NCBI GenBank assembly: GCA_030431775.1
Contig: JAUIHW010000006.1
Span: 62,001 to 126,000, forward strand
Length of the DNA stretch: 64,000 nt
DNA from: Gammaproteobacteria bacterium
Lineage (GTDB): Bacteria; Pseudomonadota; Gammaproteobacteria; Pseudomonadales; JAUIET01
Reading direction: 5' to 3'
The notes under the pieces were generated by a model. The model ran no database searches and had not been told where the DNA came from. It saw only the letters and a list, made by a program, of their open reading frames with translations. Shown one piece after another: positions 16,779 through 26,429 of this stretch (position 1 is the stretch's first letter; each line of letters begins with the position of its first letter). Both the position numbers and the translations under genes were made by a program.

Positions 16779-17495
16779 ATGAGCAAAACCCTGTTCATCT
16801 CTGATTTGCATTTACAGGACAGCGAGCCGGCGCTGACTGCTGCCCTGTTCAAATGGTTGCACAAGCAGGTTGACGATAGCTGCGACGCGCTCTACATACT
16901 GGGCGACTTATTTGAGTACTGGCTCGGGGACGATGATGACCAGCCGCTCGCTCTGGACGTCTGCGCAGCGTTTCGTACAGCCGCCACGCGTTGTCCGGTT
17001 TTTATCATGCATGGTAACCGGGATTTTCTCCTCGGCGAAGACTTTTGCCAACGGAGCGGCGCCCAACTATTGCCCGACCCTACTACCATTACACTGTACG
17101 GCAAGCACGCACTTTTAATGCACGGAGACAGTCTGTGTATTGATGACAGTGATTACCAGCAACTGCGAGCGCATTTGCGCGCCCCGGTCACCCAGGCCGA
17201 CCTGTTGGCGAAGCCGCTGCATGAACGCCGGCAAATAGCGGACCAGCTGCGCTCAATGAGCAAGCAGGCAATGAGCAACAAGGCCGAAGACATCATGGAT
17301 GTCAACGGTGACGAAGTTGAACGGCAAATGCGGGCTCATGGCGTGCAATGGCTGATTCATGGCCACACTCATCGGCCAAAAGTACACCCGCTGGGGCCCA
17401 GACGACGCATGGTATTGGGAGACTGGGGTGCACAACTCTGGTATCTGCAAGTCACCCCATCAGGCGCCGAGCTCATTAGTGAACCCATTCCCTAA
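16779..17495 (+). CDS. lpxH: UDP-2,3-diacylglucosamine diphosphatase LpxH
   Basis: A 238-residue metallophosphoesterase of lipid A synthesis that splits UDP-2,3-diacylglucosamine to lipid X and UMP at the inner membrane. The Mn-binding motifs are all present: ISDLHL (Asp9, His11), GDLFEYW, HGNRDF, MHGDSLC and HGHTHRP. Length is typical. It is co-directional with ppiB. Its 3' end overlaps that of miaE by four bases. Confidence 0.95.
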   Translation: MSKTLFISDLHLQDSEPALTAALFKWLHKQVDDSCDALYILGDLFEYWLGDDDDQPLALDVCAAFRTAATRCPVFIMHGNRDFLLGEDFCQRSGAQLLPDPTTITLYGKHALLMHGDSLCIDDSDYQQLRAHLRAPVTQADLLAKPLHERRQIADQLRSMSKQAMSNKAEDIMDVNGDEVERQMRAHGVQWLIHGHTHRPKVHPLGPRRRMVLGDWGAQLWYLQVTPSGAELISEPIP

Positions 17496-18109
17496 GCTGG
17501 GACCCCGCTATGAAACCTGAATTCGCCATCAGGGCGCTTAATTAATTCCGCTTCCGCTACCAGCAAGTCCTGCAGTCGGTGCCTGACCGCCGCCTCATCC
17601 AAGTGCTTTGCCAGCCCGATATAGTCATAATAATGACGTTCTTCGGATTTCAGCAGGGACTCATAAAAACTTTGCAATTCACTGTCCAGCCGGGGAGCCA
17701 AAACCAGAAAACGTTCGTAGGAGCGGGCCTCAATAATCGCACCGACTAACAGCGTATCAATCAGTCGCAGAGGCTCCTGCTTGTCTATAAATTGGTGCAG
17801 GCCGCTGGCGTATCGGGCAGAGCTTAATTGCCGGTAAGCAATTCCGCGACGCTGCATCAGGCTGAGTACCTGTTCGAAATGTCTGAGCTCCTCACGTGCC
17901 AACCGAGACATTTTGTGCAATAACTCGGGGTAATCCACATAACGGTACATCAGAGACAGTGCGGTGGAAGCTGCTTTCTTTTCACAATTGGCATGGTCAA
18001 TCAGCAAAATCTCGAGATCATTGACGGCCCTGTTTAGCCAGGCCTCAGGTGTTGCACAAAGCAGCAGTCGATCGGCTTTCGGTGGCTGGTCAACTAAAGA
18101 CGCGGACAT
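17492..18109 (-). CDS. miaE: tRNA-(ms2io6A)-hydroxylase MiaE
   Basis: A ferritin-like di-iron monooxygenase of about 205 residues that hydroxylates ms2i6A37 of tRNA. The iron ligands fit the two helical pairs: Glu in DHANCEKKAA and EELRHFEQ, then Glu in IIEARSYERF and SEERHYYDY. The start at 18109 (MSASLVDQ) gives the usual family length; the ATG at 18151 is possible but would overlap the upstream gene. It is the last gene of the minus-strand run from the moxR group. Confidence 0.88.
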   Translation of the reverse strand: MSASLVDQPPKADRLLLCATPEAWLNRAVNDLEILLIDHANCEKKAASTALSLMYRYVDYPELLHKMSRLAREELRHFEQVLSLMQRRGIAYRQLSSARYASGLHQFIDKQEPLRLIDTLLVGAIIEARSYERFLVLAPRLDSELQSFYESLLKSEERHYYDYIGLAKHLDEAAVRHRLQDLLVAEAELIKRPDGEFRFHSGVPA

Positions 18110-18125
18110 ATCTTCGATTGACCTA

Positions 18126-18590
18126 TCAGCGATTGGCAAAGTAGCGAGCATAATGCGCATTCGACAAGCGCCAGAAATCCTGATCGATTGCGTTACGTAA
18201 TTGCTCAACCGACCACGTCCGATACGCTGCCTGTGGACGAAGCCCGAACGATTCGAGCGGGTTTATCTGCTCTCCACCGGCACGTAATAACTCGTAGGCA
18301 TGGGCAGCACTGCTGCGATATGCATCAATCCGCACCTTGAATTGCCGTACACGGTCACGCAACAACTCTTCATCCGTCACTTCAATATAGCCGGTGCTGA
18401 CCTGCTCTAAAAGCTGCCGGAGACGTTGCTCTATTCGCAGCTTTTGGTCATTACTGTAACTGTTCCAATGAATCACTTCGTGATTAAAGCGCTTGCAACC
18501 ACGGCACACCGTATCTCCGAGAGCGGTTGAACAAACACCAATGCAGGGGGTTTTTATCGCAGCAGATTTGCAAAGAACAGCGCCAGTCAT
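18126..18590 (-). CDS. DUF1289 domain protein
   Basis: A protein of about 154 residues. The N-terminal 55 residues carry the DUF1289 cysteine motif: PCIGVCS then CRGCKRFNHEVIHW, four Cys able to bind zinc or an Fe-S cluster. The rest is helical and charged, longer than many DUF1289 proteins. The function is unknown. A TTG abuts the tgpA stop; the ATG three codons later (18590) is taken as the start. Confidence 0.75.
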   Translation of the reverse strand: MTGAVLCKSAAIKTPCIGVCSTALGDTVCRGCKRFNHEVIHWNSYSNDQKLRIEQRLRQLLEQVSTGYIEVTDEELLRDRVRQFKVRIDAYRSSAAHAYELLRAGGEQINPLESFGLRPQAAYRTWSVEQLRNAIDQDFWRLSNAHYARYFANR

Positions 18591-18599
18591 AGCGCGCAA

Positions 18600-20648
18600 T
18601 TATGCGCTATGGGAGGCCTTCTGCAAAGTGGACGCTTGCTGCAAATGGAATTTTACTTCCTCTCGCAATTTGCGGAAATTCGCCTTGTATTCCGGCCCGG
18701 GTTTTGCTCCGGCCTGGAAATCGTAACGCAAGCTTGAATACAAATAGGCAATTCGTTTGGCGGAATCGCCGAGTTTTGGTTGAGCGTTGGCGACCCGCTG
18801 GGCGAAATCATGCACTCCTTCAGCGTCGCCTCTTTCAACGCCAAGCCTGCGCAAACTTCGCGCGGATCGCAAATACAGTTTATCCACTGGGTGCAATTTG
18901 TGTTTTACCCGCTGGCTCAACAAGCTCAGCGCGACAATTAGCATGACCAGACCGCCGCCGAGGGTAACGAACAGCCCAATACGCCAGGCGCTGACGCCGC
19001 CCAACCAGTTTTCCAACAGCTCCATCTGCAATTCAGTGTCGTAATTCAAGACCCACTTGGTCCACGAATAGTTGACTGTGTCCCAGCGTAACCGGAGCCA
19101 GCGCAGCGCCGGAATCTGGCGAAGATTTAGAAACGGGTTGATGGCTGCCTGGGACATTTCATCACCCAATACATCGTTCACACTACTTTCCACTCTTTCG
19201 GGCGCAACGGCAGCGGTTGGGTCCACTCGAGTCCACCCTTTATTCGGGTACCAGACTTCCGCCCAGGCGTGGGCATCGTACTCATGAATCAACAAATAGT
19301 TATCAAATGGGTTTAACTCCCCGCCCTGGTAGCCGGCAACCACCCGTGCGGGCACGCCCGCGGCTCGCATTAGAAACACGAAGCTGGATGCGTAGTGCTC
19401 ACAGAAGCCTCGCCGCGCCCCAAACAGGAACTCGTCTACCGAATGGGTCCCCAGTTTCGGTGGCTGAATCGTGTATACAAATTCCTCTGAGTTGAAGTGA
19501 CGTAACACGGCATTGACAAATGCCTGATCATCGCCAGATCGCACCCGCAGTTGTTGCGCAAATTCACGCGCTTTTGGGTTAAAGCCACGCGGCAATTGCA
19601 GTGCCTGCTGTCGCCGAGTGTCGCGCAGCCTGCCTTCAAGGCGATAGTCCTGCCAGCTGGTTACTTGGTACTGGAAACGTTGATCCAACGGGTAGACCGT
19701 CCGCAGTGTGAAGTTCTGGCCCTGCAAAACCGATTTGGTTTTGGTTCGTGCCAGGGGCATTGCATACAACCAGGATTGCCGGCTCGGCTCCATGACGACC
19801 GTGTACTTTACCGGCCTTGACAAGGTTGAAGGTTCGACACTGATGGATTCCAGATAGTCGCCCCAGTTTATCCTCGCATCTTTTCGTTCGGCAGCACGCC
19901 ATTGGCGACCGTCAAAATGGTTGAATACCAGACCACGCCAATACAGATCCTGTGGTGGCGGAACATCACCTTCAAAGGTCACCCTGAAAGCAAGATCTGA
20001 CGACCCGGCAAGCTTGGATATATCGCCAGGCGACATACTGTCAGAAGGCCCGGTTTTGGCGCTGCTCTCGGTCCCGGGGACAGACCACAACGGATCAATT
20101 CGAGGGAACACAATGAACATGATGATAGTGAGGGGTATCGCCTGGAACAACAGCTTAAAAGAGGTGGATACCGCGTGCGTTGGACGATGAGCGACAGCAC
20201 CCTCATGCAAAGCCACCAAAGCCCCGGTGACTAGTGCGGCAGCCAATAACACGTACATTGCATCAAATATGCCCTGCTCGAACAGAAAATGAGTCGCGGC
20301 GACAAAATAGGCCAGAAAAATTACCACCAGAACATCGCGTCTGGATTTCATTTCGATCAGCTTCAAAGCAAATGTGGTAATGAGTAGCGCAACAATCGGC
20401 TCCAACGCGAACAGGCTGCCGTAATCGCGCAGAATGGCGACAAGGCTTACTACAACCAGCAAGGCCTTGAGCACTGCGCTGGGATAGAATCCGCGCCCGG
20501 TATACAACAGCAACCGCCACAGTGCACAAACGATCGCCACTGCCGCGACCCACAGCGGCAGACGGAAGAGATGCGGGCCCAACACCGCGAACTGGGCAAT
20601 CAATAACGCGGCCAGGCAGTTACGCGGTATTTGAAACTCAATAGACAC
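18600..20648 (-). CDS. tgpA: TgpA-like membrane transglutaminase
   Basis: A 682-residue inner-membrane protein. Six or so membrane helices fill residues 10-182 (DUF3488), followed by a periplasmic transglutaminase core with the triad Cys416 (RGFCEHYAS), His460 (DAHAW) and Asp476 (RVDPT). A last helix lies near 555-577, with a C-terminal DUF4129-like tail. The Cys-His-Asp spacing equals that of P. aeruginosa TgpA, a protein needed for viability. It follows DUF58 and MoxR genes on the same strand, the usual triad. Confidence 0.9.
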   Translation of the reverse strand: MSIEFQIPRNCLAALLIAQFAVLGPHLFRLPLWVAAVAIVCALWRLLLYTGRGFYPSAVLKALLVVVSLVAILRDYGSLFALEPIVALLITTFALKLIEMKSRRDVLVVIFLAYFVAATHFLFEQGIFDAMYVLLAAALVTGALVALHEGAVAHRPTHAVSTSFKLLFQAIPLTIIMFIVFPRIDPLWSVPGTESSAKTGPSDSMSPGDISKLAGSSDLAFRVTFEGDVPPPQDLYWRGLVFNHFDGRQWRAAERKDARINWGDYLESISVEPSTLSRPVKYTVVMEPSRQSWLYAMPLARTKTKSVLQGQNFTLRTVYPLDQRFQYQVTSWQDYRLEGRLRDTRRQQALQLPRGFNPKAREFAQQLRVRSGDDQAFVNAVLRHFNSEEFVYTIQPPKLGTHSVDEFLFGARRGFCEHYASSFVFLMRAAGVPARVVAGYQGGELNPFDNYLLIHEYDAHAWAEVWYPNKGWTRVDPTAAVAPERVESSVNDVLGDEMSQAAINPFLNLRQIPALRWLRLRWDTVNYSWTKWVLNYDTELQMELLENWLGGVSAWRIGLFVTLGGGLVMLIVALSLLSQRVKHKLHPVDKLYLRSARSLRRLGVERGDAEGVHDFAQRVANAQPKLGDSAKRIAYLYSSLRYDFQAGAKPGPEYKANFRKLREEVKFHLQQASTLQKASHSA

Positions 20649-20654
20649 GGCAAG

Positions 20655-21632
20655 CTAGCTCCCTGGAGCACCGGATTGCTTGCCAAACAGGGCGAGCGCC
20701 TGCAGAGCCTGTAATTTATGCAAGGCACTCAGAGCGGGTTTGAACTCAATACCTGGCAGACGCAGACCATACTCCAAGCCCTGTTGATCAGCGTACAAAA
20801 CGAGGTAGCACATCCGCGACAGTCTCGCTTCATCGTGCTCTCCCTCAAATTGATCCCAGGTAATCCAGATCTGGTGATCGGCCTGGGACTGATAATGCTT
20901 AGACATCAAAGGTAGCCCTTTCGCAACGTTTCTCCAAGCCACCTGTTTCAATGAATCACCCGGCAGGTAATCCTTGAAGCCGGCAAAGTCGTCGCTGCCA
21001 TGCTGTTGTAAGTAGTTACCGTCCTTATGAGCTTCCGCAACGGCAATCAGGTCCGCGCGACTGGCCTGGGGTTTGGGATACACCAGGCATTTCGCGTCAA
21101 AGTCCAGCCAGGTCCAGGCACGGATTAAGCCAAGTGGGTAATAAGTTTCCACCAAAAGTCGCCCTACCCGAAGCACGCCTCGCTCGGCGGCCGGCACGAA
21201 AATCGAGACGCGTTGCTGCCGACCACTGCTTAAATTGGCAGTAACCGGGTCAGCTCCATGCCAGCGCATTTGTATGCCTTCATAGTTGCGGCTTCCCGTA
21301 CGGGTGAGTACCACCTCAAACTCGGCGTGATCACCTACAAATGTTGGTCGCGCTGCGGCGCTTCGTATGCTCAGACCAGACAAATTACTGTAGGTATGCA
21401 GTATCGTTACCAGAAACAGGCTTAGTAACAAAAAAGCGAAGCTGAACAGCATATTGTTCTCATAATTGATGCCTCCAAGCAACAGGCCAATTACCAGGCC
21501 AAGAAACACCAGGCCTGCCCTTGATGGGAAGACAAAAATTCGGCGCTGATTCAGCGTGATCTCACCAGACGGAGGAATACGCTTGTCCAGCCATTGGTTA
21601 AAACGCCGCTGTAAAGTGGTTTGAACGTGCAT
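20655..21632 (-). CDS. DUF58 domain protein
   Basis: A 325-residue protein with two membrane helices near 33-76, a beta-rich region and the DUF58 signature (DFAGFKDYLPGDSLKQVAWRN, then a vWA-like end). DUF58 proteins are partners of MoxR AAA ATPases, and in P. aeruginosa the TgpA operon has the same three genes. The role is thought to lie in envelope assembly. The gene ends six bases before tgpA begins. Confidence 0.88.
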   Translation of the reverse strand: MHVQTTLQRRFNQWLDKRIPPSGEITLNQRRIFVFPSRAGLVFLGLVIGLLLGGINYENNMLFSFAFLLLSLFLVTILHTYSNLSGLSIRSAAARPTFVGDHAEFEVVLTRTGSRNYEGIQMRWHGADPVTANLSSGRQQRVSIFVPAAERGVLRVGRLLVETYYPLGLIRAWTWLDFDAKCLVYPKPQASRADLIAVAEAHKDGNYLQQHGSDDFAGFKDYLPGDSLKQVAWRNVAKGLPLMSKHYQSQADHQIWITWDQFEGEHDEARLSRMCYLVLYADQQGLEYGLRLPGIEFKPALSALHKLQALQALALFGKQSGAPGS

Positions 21633-21645
21633 GGCGGGCGTTGCC

Positions 21646-22569
21646 TCAGGCGATAACAGGTACCTGGTGCATTAGCTGATGGACCAGTGCGGCGCTGTCG
21701 CCCTGAAAATGTGCCGCTGCGCGAAAGCGGTGACTGCAGACCGCCGGTAACACCGCTTGTACATCCTCCGGCACGACGTGGTTGCGCCCTTCCATAAGCG
21801 CCCAGGTTCGTGCGGAACGCAACAGCGCAAGCGCGCCGCGCGGTGACAGGCCATAGGCGAATTCCTCGGCCGTTCGAGAATACTCGACCAGTCTTTGCAG
21901 ATAGTCGAGAAGAGCATCCGAGGTTTTGACCGCAGAAGCCGTCATAACAATCGAGGACAGATCATCAACGCTTAGCTTTTGCTGGAGTTTCCCAAGTTCT
22001 TCCTTGCTATCAACACCCATATACAGCTGCCTTTCAGCACTCGGGTCGGGGTAGCCCAGTTCAATCCTCATCAGAAAGCGGTCCAACTGCGACTCTGGTA
22101 ATGGATAGGTTCCCGACTGAGTAACAGGGTTTTGAGTGGCTATAACAAAAAATGGGGACTGCAGTGGGCGGGTTTCCCCCTCCACAGTGACCTGCCCTTC
22201 GGCCATGGCTTCCAGCAAAGCACTCTGGGTTTTAGGCGTGGTGCGGTTGATTTCGTCTGCCAGCAACACCTGGGTAAAAACCGGCCCGGGGTGAAACTGA
22301 AACTGGGAACTGCCTTTGTCGTAAATTGAATAGCCAAGAATATCAGCCGGCAACAAATCGCTGGTGAACTGTACCCTGGTGTAGTCCAGGCGCAGAACGA
22401 AAGCCAGCGCGTGTGACAGTGTAGTTTTGCCCATGCCGGGCAAATCCTCTATCAGCAGGTGGCCTTTGGCAAACAGGCAGCACAGGGCAAGTCTTATCTG
22501 GCGCTCTTTACCCAGTAAAACCTTGCCTATTTCGTCAACCGCTTCATTGATTTTGGAATCCAGCGCCAT
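21646..22569 (-). CDS. MoxR family AAA ATPase
   Basis: A 307-residue AAA+ ATPase with Walker A at 44-50 (PGMGKTT), Walker B LLADEINRT, the MoxR signature ATQNPVTQSGTYPLPESQLDRF and sensor 2 YGLSPRG. MoxR ATPases act as chaperones for metal- or cofactor-loaded and envelope proteins. The ATG at 22569 has GGAG five bases upstream; two GTG codons before it are less likely. It leads the moxR-DUF58-tgpA set. Confidence 0.9.
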   Translation of the reverse strand: MALDSKINEAVDEIGKVLLGKERQIRLALCCLFAKGHLLIEDLPGMGKTTLSHALAFVLRLDYTRVQFTSDLLPADILGYSIYDKGSSQFQFHPGPVFTQVLLADEINRTTPKTQSALLEAMAEGQVTVEGETRPLQSPFFVIATQNPVTQSGTYPLPESQLDRFLMRIELGYPDPSAERQLYMGVDSKEELGKLQQKLSVDDLSSIVMTASAVKTSDALLDYLQRLVEYSRTAEEFAYGLSPRGALALLRSARTWALMEGRNHVVPEDVQAVLPAVCSHRFRAAAHFQGDSAALVHQLMHQVPVIA

Positions 22570-22601
22570 CGATCTCCGCACCACTCACTCTGCATCATTA
22601 G

Positions 22602-22610
22602 AGTGTAGCA
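22602..22610 (-). promoter_or_regulatory. Possible extended -10 promoter of moxR
   Basis: On the minus strand TGCTACACT fits TGn plus a TACACT -10. A clear -35 is missing. It would let moxR be expressed apart from metZ. Confidence 0.35.
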
Positions 22611-22628
22611 GCTGCGACAGGCAGAACC

Positions 22629-23837
22629 CTAAAGCGCGGCGAAACCTCGCTCGATATCGTTGATAATATCGCCGGGGTCTTCAAGACCGACCGCAATTCT
22701 TACCAGATTTTGCTGAATACCCGCCGCCTGACGCTGCTCCTCACTGAGCCGACCGTGGGTAGTCGATGCTGGATGAACAATGGTTGTTTTTGCATCGCCC
22801 AGGTTAGCCGTGTGCGACATCAGCTTGACCTGGTCAATAAACCGCCAGGCACAGTTGCGGTACTGGGCCGTATCAGCACATCGAATTTCGAATGACAGTA
22901 CGCCTCCAAAATCGCGCTGCTGTCGTTTGGCGATCGCATGATTGGGATGGCCCTCCAGCCCGCAATAGTACACCTGTGCCACTCGATCGTGTGCAGCTAA
23001 CCAAGTCGCTATCTGGGCCGCATTTTGGCTATGCGCGATCATGCGCAGGCGCAACGTCTCCAGACCTTTGAGAAACACCCAGGCATTGAAGGGTGCGAGG
23101 CTCGGACCGGCCGACCGGATAAACCCGTTCAATTCAGCAACGATGTCTTTGGACCCGAGAACCACCCCACCAAGACAACGGCCCTGGCCATCGATGTATT
23201 TGGTGGCTGCATACAGGACAATATCGGCCCCAAGGTTCAGCGGGCGCTGCAATGCGGGCGTACAAAAACTGTTATCAACCACCAGTAGCGCATTGTGTTG
23301 CTTAGCCAGCGTCGCCAGCTGCGCAACATCGGTAATCCGGCATAAGGGGTTCGACGGGGTTTCCAGAAATAGCATTCGAGTATTGGGGCGGATAGCCGCC
23401 TGCCAATCCTCGACTTCTTCAGAGGACACAAAATCAACGGCAACTCCGAATCGACTTAGGTGCTTGGTCAACAGAACGATGGTCGAGCCAAACACTGCAT
23501 TTGAGCACAGAATGTGATCGCCGGCCTGCAGCAATGCCATGCAGGTACTTAGGATTGCGGCCATCCCCGATGCGGTCGCCACGGCCGCCTCCGCGCCCTC
23601 AAGAGCGGCCATTCGCTCCTCAAACGCTCGCACCGTCGGGTTGGTATAGCGGGAATATACGTTGCCGTCAGCTTCACCTGAAAAGCGCGCAGCGGCTTCC
23701 TCAGCAGACGAGAAAACGTAGCTGGAGGTTGTGAAAATGGGCTCACATTGCTCGCCCTCCGAGCTGCGATGCTGACCTGCTCGCACCGCAAGCGTGTCAG
23801 CACCGGCATCCAGCAGTCGCTCATCAAGGTTTTTCAA
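22629..23837 (-). CDS. metZ: O-succinylhomoserine sulfhydrylase
   Basis: A PLP enzyme of the Cys/Met-metabolism family, about 402 residues, that makes homocysteine from O-succinylhomoserine and sulfide. The PLP lysine lies in YAATKYIDGQGR; the N-terminal TTSSYVFSSAEEAAARFSG segment is the MetZ type. No ATG is available. Two TTG starts exist: 23858, and 23837, which has GGAGG ten bases upstream and is preferred. It follows purF directly, as in Pseudomonas. Confidence 0.92.
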   Translation of the reverse strand: MKNLDERLLDAGADTLAVRAGQHRSSEGEQCEPIFTTSSYVFSSAEEAAARFSGEADGNVYSRYTNPTVRAFEERMAALEGAEAAVATASGMAAILSTCMALLQAGDHILCSNAVFGSTIVLLTKHLSRFGVAVDFVSSEEVEDWQAAIRPNTRMLFLETPSNPLCRITDVAQLATLAKQHNALLVVDNSFCTPALQRPLNLGADIVLYAATKYIDGQGRCLGGVVLGSKDIVAELNGFIRSAGPSLAPFNAWVFLKGLETLRLRMIAHSQNAAQIATWLAAHDRVAQVYYCGLEGHPNHAIAKRQQRDFGGVLSFEIRCADTAQYRNCAWRFIDQVKLMSHTANLGDAKTTIVHPASTTHGRLSEEQRQAAGIQQNLVRIAVGLEDPGDIINDIERGFAAL

Positions 23838-23860
23838 GTTATCGTTGCCTCCAGGCAAGT

Positions 23861-25387
23861 TTATGAAGCGGCGTTGTGCAAGCCAACAATATGCTTGTCA
23901 CCGCTTCGAACAGACTGTTCCCGCTTTTGTTTGACATCGTCAGCGCGCTCGGCGGCGAGCCTGTCCAGATACGCCTGGTCTACCCCACCGGTTATGTACC
24001 GGCCGTCGAATACCGAGCAATCGAACTCTTTGATGTCCGCGTTGCCTTCGCGAGAGCACTTCACGAGATCTTCCAGCTCCTGATAAACCAGCCAGTCGGC
24101 ACCAATCTGCTGGCATACCTCTTCAACGCTGCGGTTGTATGCGATCAGCTCTTCAGCAGCCGCCATATCGATGCCGTACACGTTTGGGAAGATCACGGCG
24201 GGTGCCGCAGATGCGAAATAAACCCGATTCGCTCCTGCATCTCGAGCCATTTGAATGATCTGCTTACAAGTAGTCCCCCGAACGATTGAATCATCCACCA
24301 GCATCACGTTCTTGCCTTTGAATTCGAGCTCGATGGTGTTCAACTTTCTGCGCACGGATTTTCTGCGCTCGGTTTGCCCCGGCATGATAAATGTACGTCC
24401 AATGTAGCGGTTTTTCATCAGGCCTTCGCGAAATTTAACGTTCAGGTCATAGGCCAGCACCTGAGCGGCGACCCGACTGGTGTCGGGAACCGGAATCACA
24501 ACATCAATATCGTGATCCGGCCACAACTGCCGTATTTTGGCAGCCAGCGCTTCGCCCTGGCGCAGGCGCGCTTTGTAAACCGATACGCCGTCCATAATTG
24601 AGTCCGGTCGGGCGAGATAAACATGCTCGAAAATACAGGGGCGCAGCTGCGGGTTTTCCGCACACTGCTGACTGTGAACAGTTCCATCGCTGGTGATGTA
24701 CACGGCCTCTCCCGGGGCGACGTCCGCAATAAACTCAAACCCGAGCACATTGAGAGCGACACTTTCAGACGCAAACAGGTATTCATCGCCGTCGGCGGTA
24801 GTGCGCTTGCCATAGACTAGGGGCCGAATACCATTCGGGTCACGAAAGCCCACAATACCGTGCTCGGCAATCATTGCGACCACCGCATACGCACCCACAC
24901 AACGCCTGTGCACGCCTTCAACTGCTTTAAACACATCGCCCGCTTCCGGCCTAACCCGCTGTTCGGTTTGCAGCTCCTTGGCAAAGATATTCAGCAGTAC
25001 TTCGGAATCGGAATCCGTGTTCAAATGCCGCAGATCATGTTCTCGCAGCTCGCGGCGTAAGGGCTCGGCGTTAACCAGGTTACCATTGTGCGCAAGACTG
25101 ATTCCGTAGGGCGAATTGACATAAAACGGTTGGGCCAGGTCTGAGCCTGAACTGCCGGCGGTCGGATACCGACAATGGGCGATGCCCATATTTCCGGTTA
25201 GCTGCTGCATATCGATTGCACTGAATACATCCCGAACCAGGCCAGTTGACTTGCGCTGATGCAAGCGGCCCTCGTTACAGGTGACTATGCCAGCAGCGTC
25301 CTGCCCTCGATGTTGCAGCACTGTCAGTGCCTCATACAATGACTGGTTGACGCTGCCTCTGCCGACTATTCCTGCGATGCCACACAT
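23861..25387 (-). CDS. purF: Amidophosphoribosyltransferase
   Basis: A 508-residue enzyme that commits PRPP to purine synthesis, using ammonia from glutamine. Cys2 (MCGIAGI) becomes the N-terminal nucleophile of the glutaminase domain. The C-terminal phosphoribosyltransferase domain has VMLVDDSIVRGTT, the PRPP loop. The glutaminase chain begins at once with Cys2, so there is no propeptide (E. coli-like). The cvpA gene is just upstream, the conserved cvpA-purF pair. Confidence 0.96.
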   Translation of the reverse strand: MCGIAGIVGRGSVNQSLYEALTVLQHRGQDAAGIVTCNEGRLHQRKSTGLVRDVFSAIDMQQLTGNMGIAHCRYPTAGSSGSDLAQPFYVNSPYGISLAHNGNLVNAEPLRRELREHDLRHLNTDSDSEVLLNIFAKELQTEQRVRPEAGDVFKAVEGVHRRCVGAYAVVAMIAEHGIVGFRDPNGIRPLVYGKRTTADGDEYLFASESVALNVLGFEFIADVAPGEAVYITSDGTVHSQQCAENPQLRPCIFEHVYLARPDSIMDGVSVYKARLRQGEALAAKIRQLWPDHDIDVVIPVPDTSRVAAQVLAYDLNVKFREGLMKNRYIGRTFIMPGQTERRKSVRRKLNTIELEFKGKNVMLVDDSIVRGTTCKQIIQMARDAGANRVYFASAAPAVIFPNVYGIDMAAAEELIAYNRSVEEVCQQIGADWLVYQELEDLVKCSREGNADIKEFDCSVFDGRYITGGVDQAYLDRLAAERADDVKQKREQSVRSGDKHIVGLHNAAS

Positions 25388-25407
25388 TTTGTTCGCAATG
25401 TCTCCTG

Positions 25408-25896
25408 TTAACCGTTAAGCCAGGCCCAAATTGCCGCTGCCAATGAGCGAGCCCCGTCTTCCAGACTGAGCACGTAGGGGATCAGCGACGATTCTATCCA
25501 CCAGGGGTCTTGCTCGACTGTGATAATCGATGGCAACAGTACCAACACGACCAGCAATATGATAACACCTCTGATCACTCCAAAACCCAAACCAAGTGAA
25601 CGATCGACGCCACGAAGGCCCACGGCCTTAACGAGTTGGCCCAGCAGACGCGAGACCATGCTTCCAACAATCATTGTCAACACAAATAACACGGCGAACG
25701 CCAGCATTTGTCTGACTGACGGGGTGGCGATTTGTTCTTTTAGCTGCACGGCAAGCGCGTCTGAAAACAGAAACGCAACCGCTATTGCAACAAACCATAC
25801 TGCCAATGCCATGGCTTCTCTGATAAAGCCACGGGCCAGACCGAGCAAGCCCGAAAGCGCGATAACTGCCAGAATGGTCCAGTCCGCCCAATTCAT
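25408..25896 (-). CDS. cvpA: CvpA family inner-membrane protein
   Basis: A 162-residue protein with four membrane helices and the early NWADW and RGFIREAM motifs of the CvpA family (colicin V production). Its role in the envelope is still poorly defined. It overlaps the dedD stop by four bases (ATGA) and lies 20 bases before purF. Confidence 0.92.
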   Translation of the reverse strand: MNWADWTILAVIALSGLLGLARGFIREAMALAVWFVAIAVAFLFSDALAVQLKEQIATPSVRQMLAFAVLFVLTMIVGSMVSRLLGQLVKAVGLRGVDRSLGLGFGVIRGVIILLVVLVLLPSIITVEQDPWWIESSLIPYVLSLEDGARSLAAAIWAWLNG

Positions 25897-26429
25897 GTTT
25901 CAGTGGGTACGTACCGTACGATCAGAGAGTTGACCGAGTATTGTGAATCGACCTTGAGCTTTATACTGGCGGCCTGCCTGCGGTCAAACTTGGGACCTAC
26001 GAACACTCGTACGATACTGCCAGTTGCGCTCGTTTCAATGCGGCTGTAGGCGCGGTAGCCATCCTTGAGCAGTTTTTCCACCAGCTTGGCCGCGTTATCG
26101 GCGTTTGAGAGGCTGGCAACCTGAACACTCCAGGCCTTACGAAATACCGGTTCCGGTACCGCCAGCTGTTCACCGCCCTGCTCCGGGTCAGCCGAATTAT
26201 CAGCCGGCTCGCCGCCAACAGAATCACCCGCAGGCCAGCCAATGCTTTCAGGGTCTGGTTTTGGTTGGGGCTCAACCTCCCATTCTTCGACGGCCGGTGG
26301 CTCCGGTATTTGCGCATCCCGACTCAGCCGGATTTCATCCGCATCATCAAAAACGAACGGCCACAGCAATGCCAGGATAGCCAGTAAAGTGATTGCGCCA
26401 ACCAGGCGGGTTTTTAACTCGTCACTCAT
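25893..26429 (-). CDS. dedD: SPOR domain protein, DedD-like
   Basis: A 178-residue protein with one N-terminal membrane helix (about 7-26), an acidic Pro-rich linker and a C-terminal SPOR domain from about 100 (AWSVQVASLSNADNA, KDGYRAY, RVFVGP). SPOR domains bind denuded glycan strands at the division septum. The place between folC and cvpA matches dedD of gammaproteobacteria. It overlaps folC by eight bases. Confidence 0.9.
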   Translation of the reverse strand: MSDELKTRLVGAITLLAILALLWPFVFDDADEIRLSRDAQIPEPPAVEEWEVEPQPKPDPESIGWPAGDSVGGEPADNSADPEQGGEQLAVPEPVFRKAWSVQVASLSNADNAAKLVEKLLKDGYRAYSRIETSATGSIVRVFVGPKFDRRQAASIKLKVDSQYSVNSLIVRYVPTET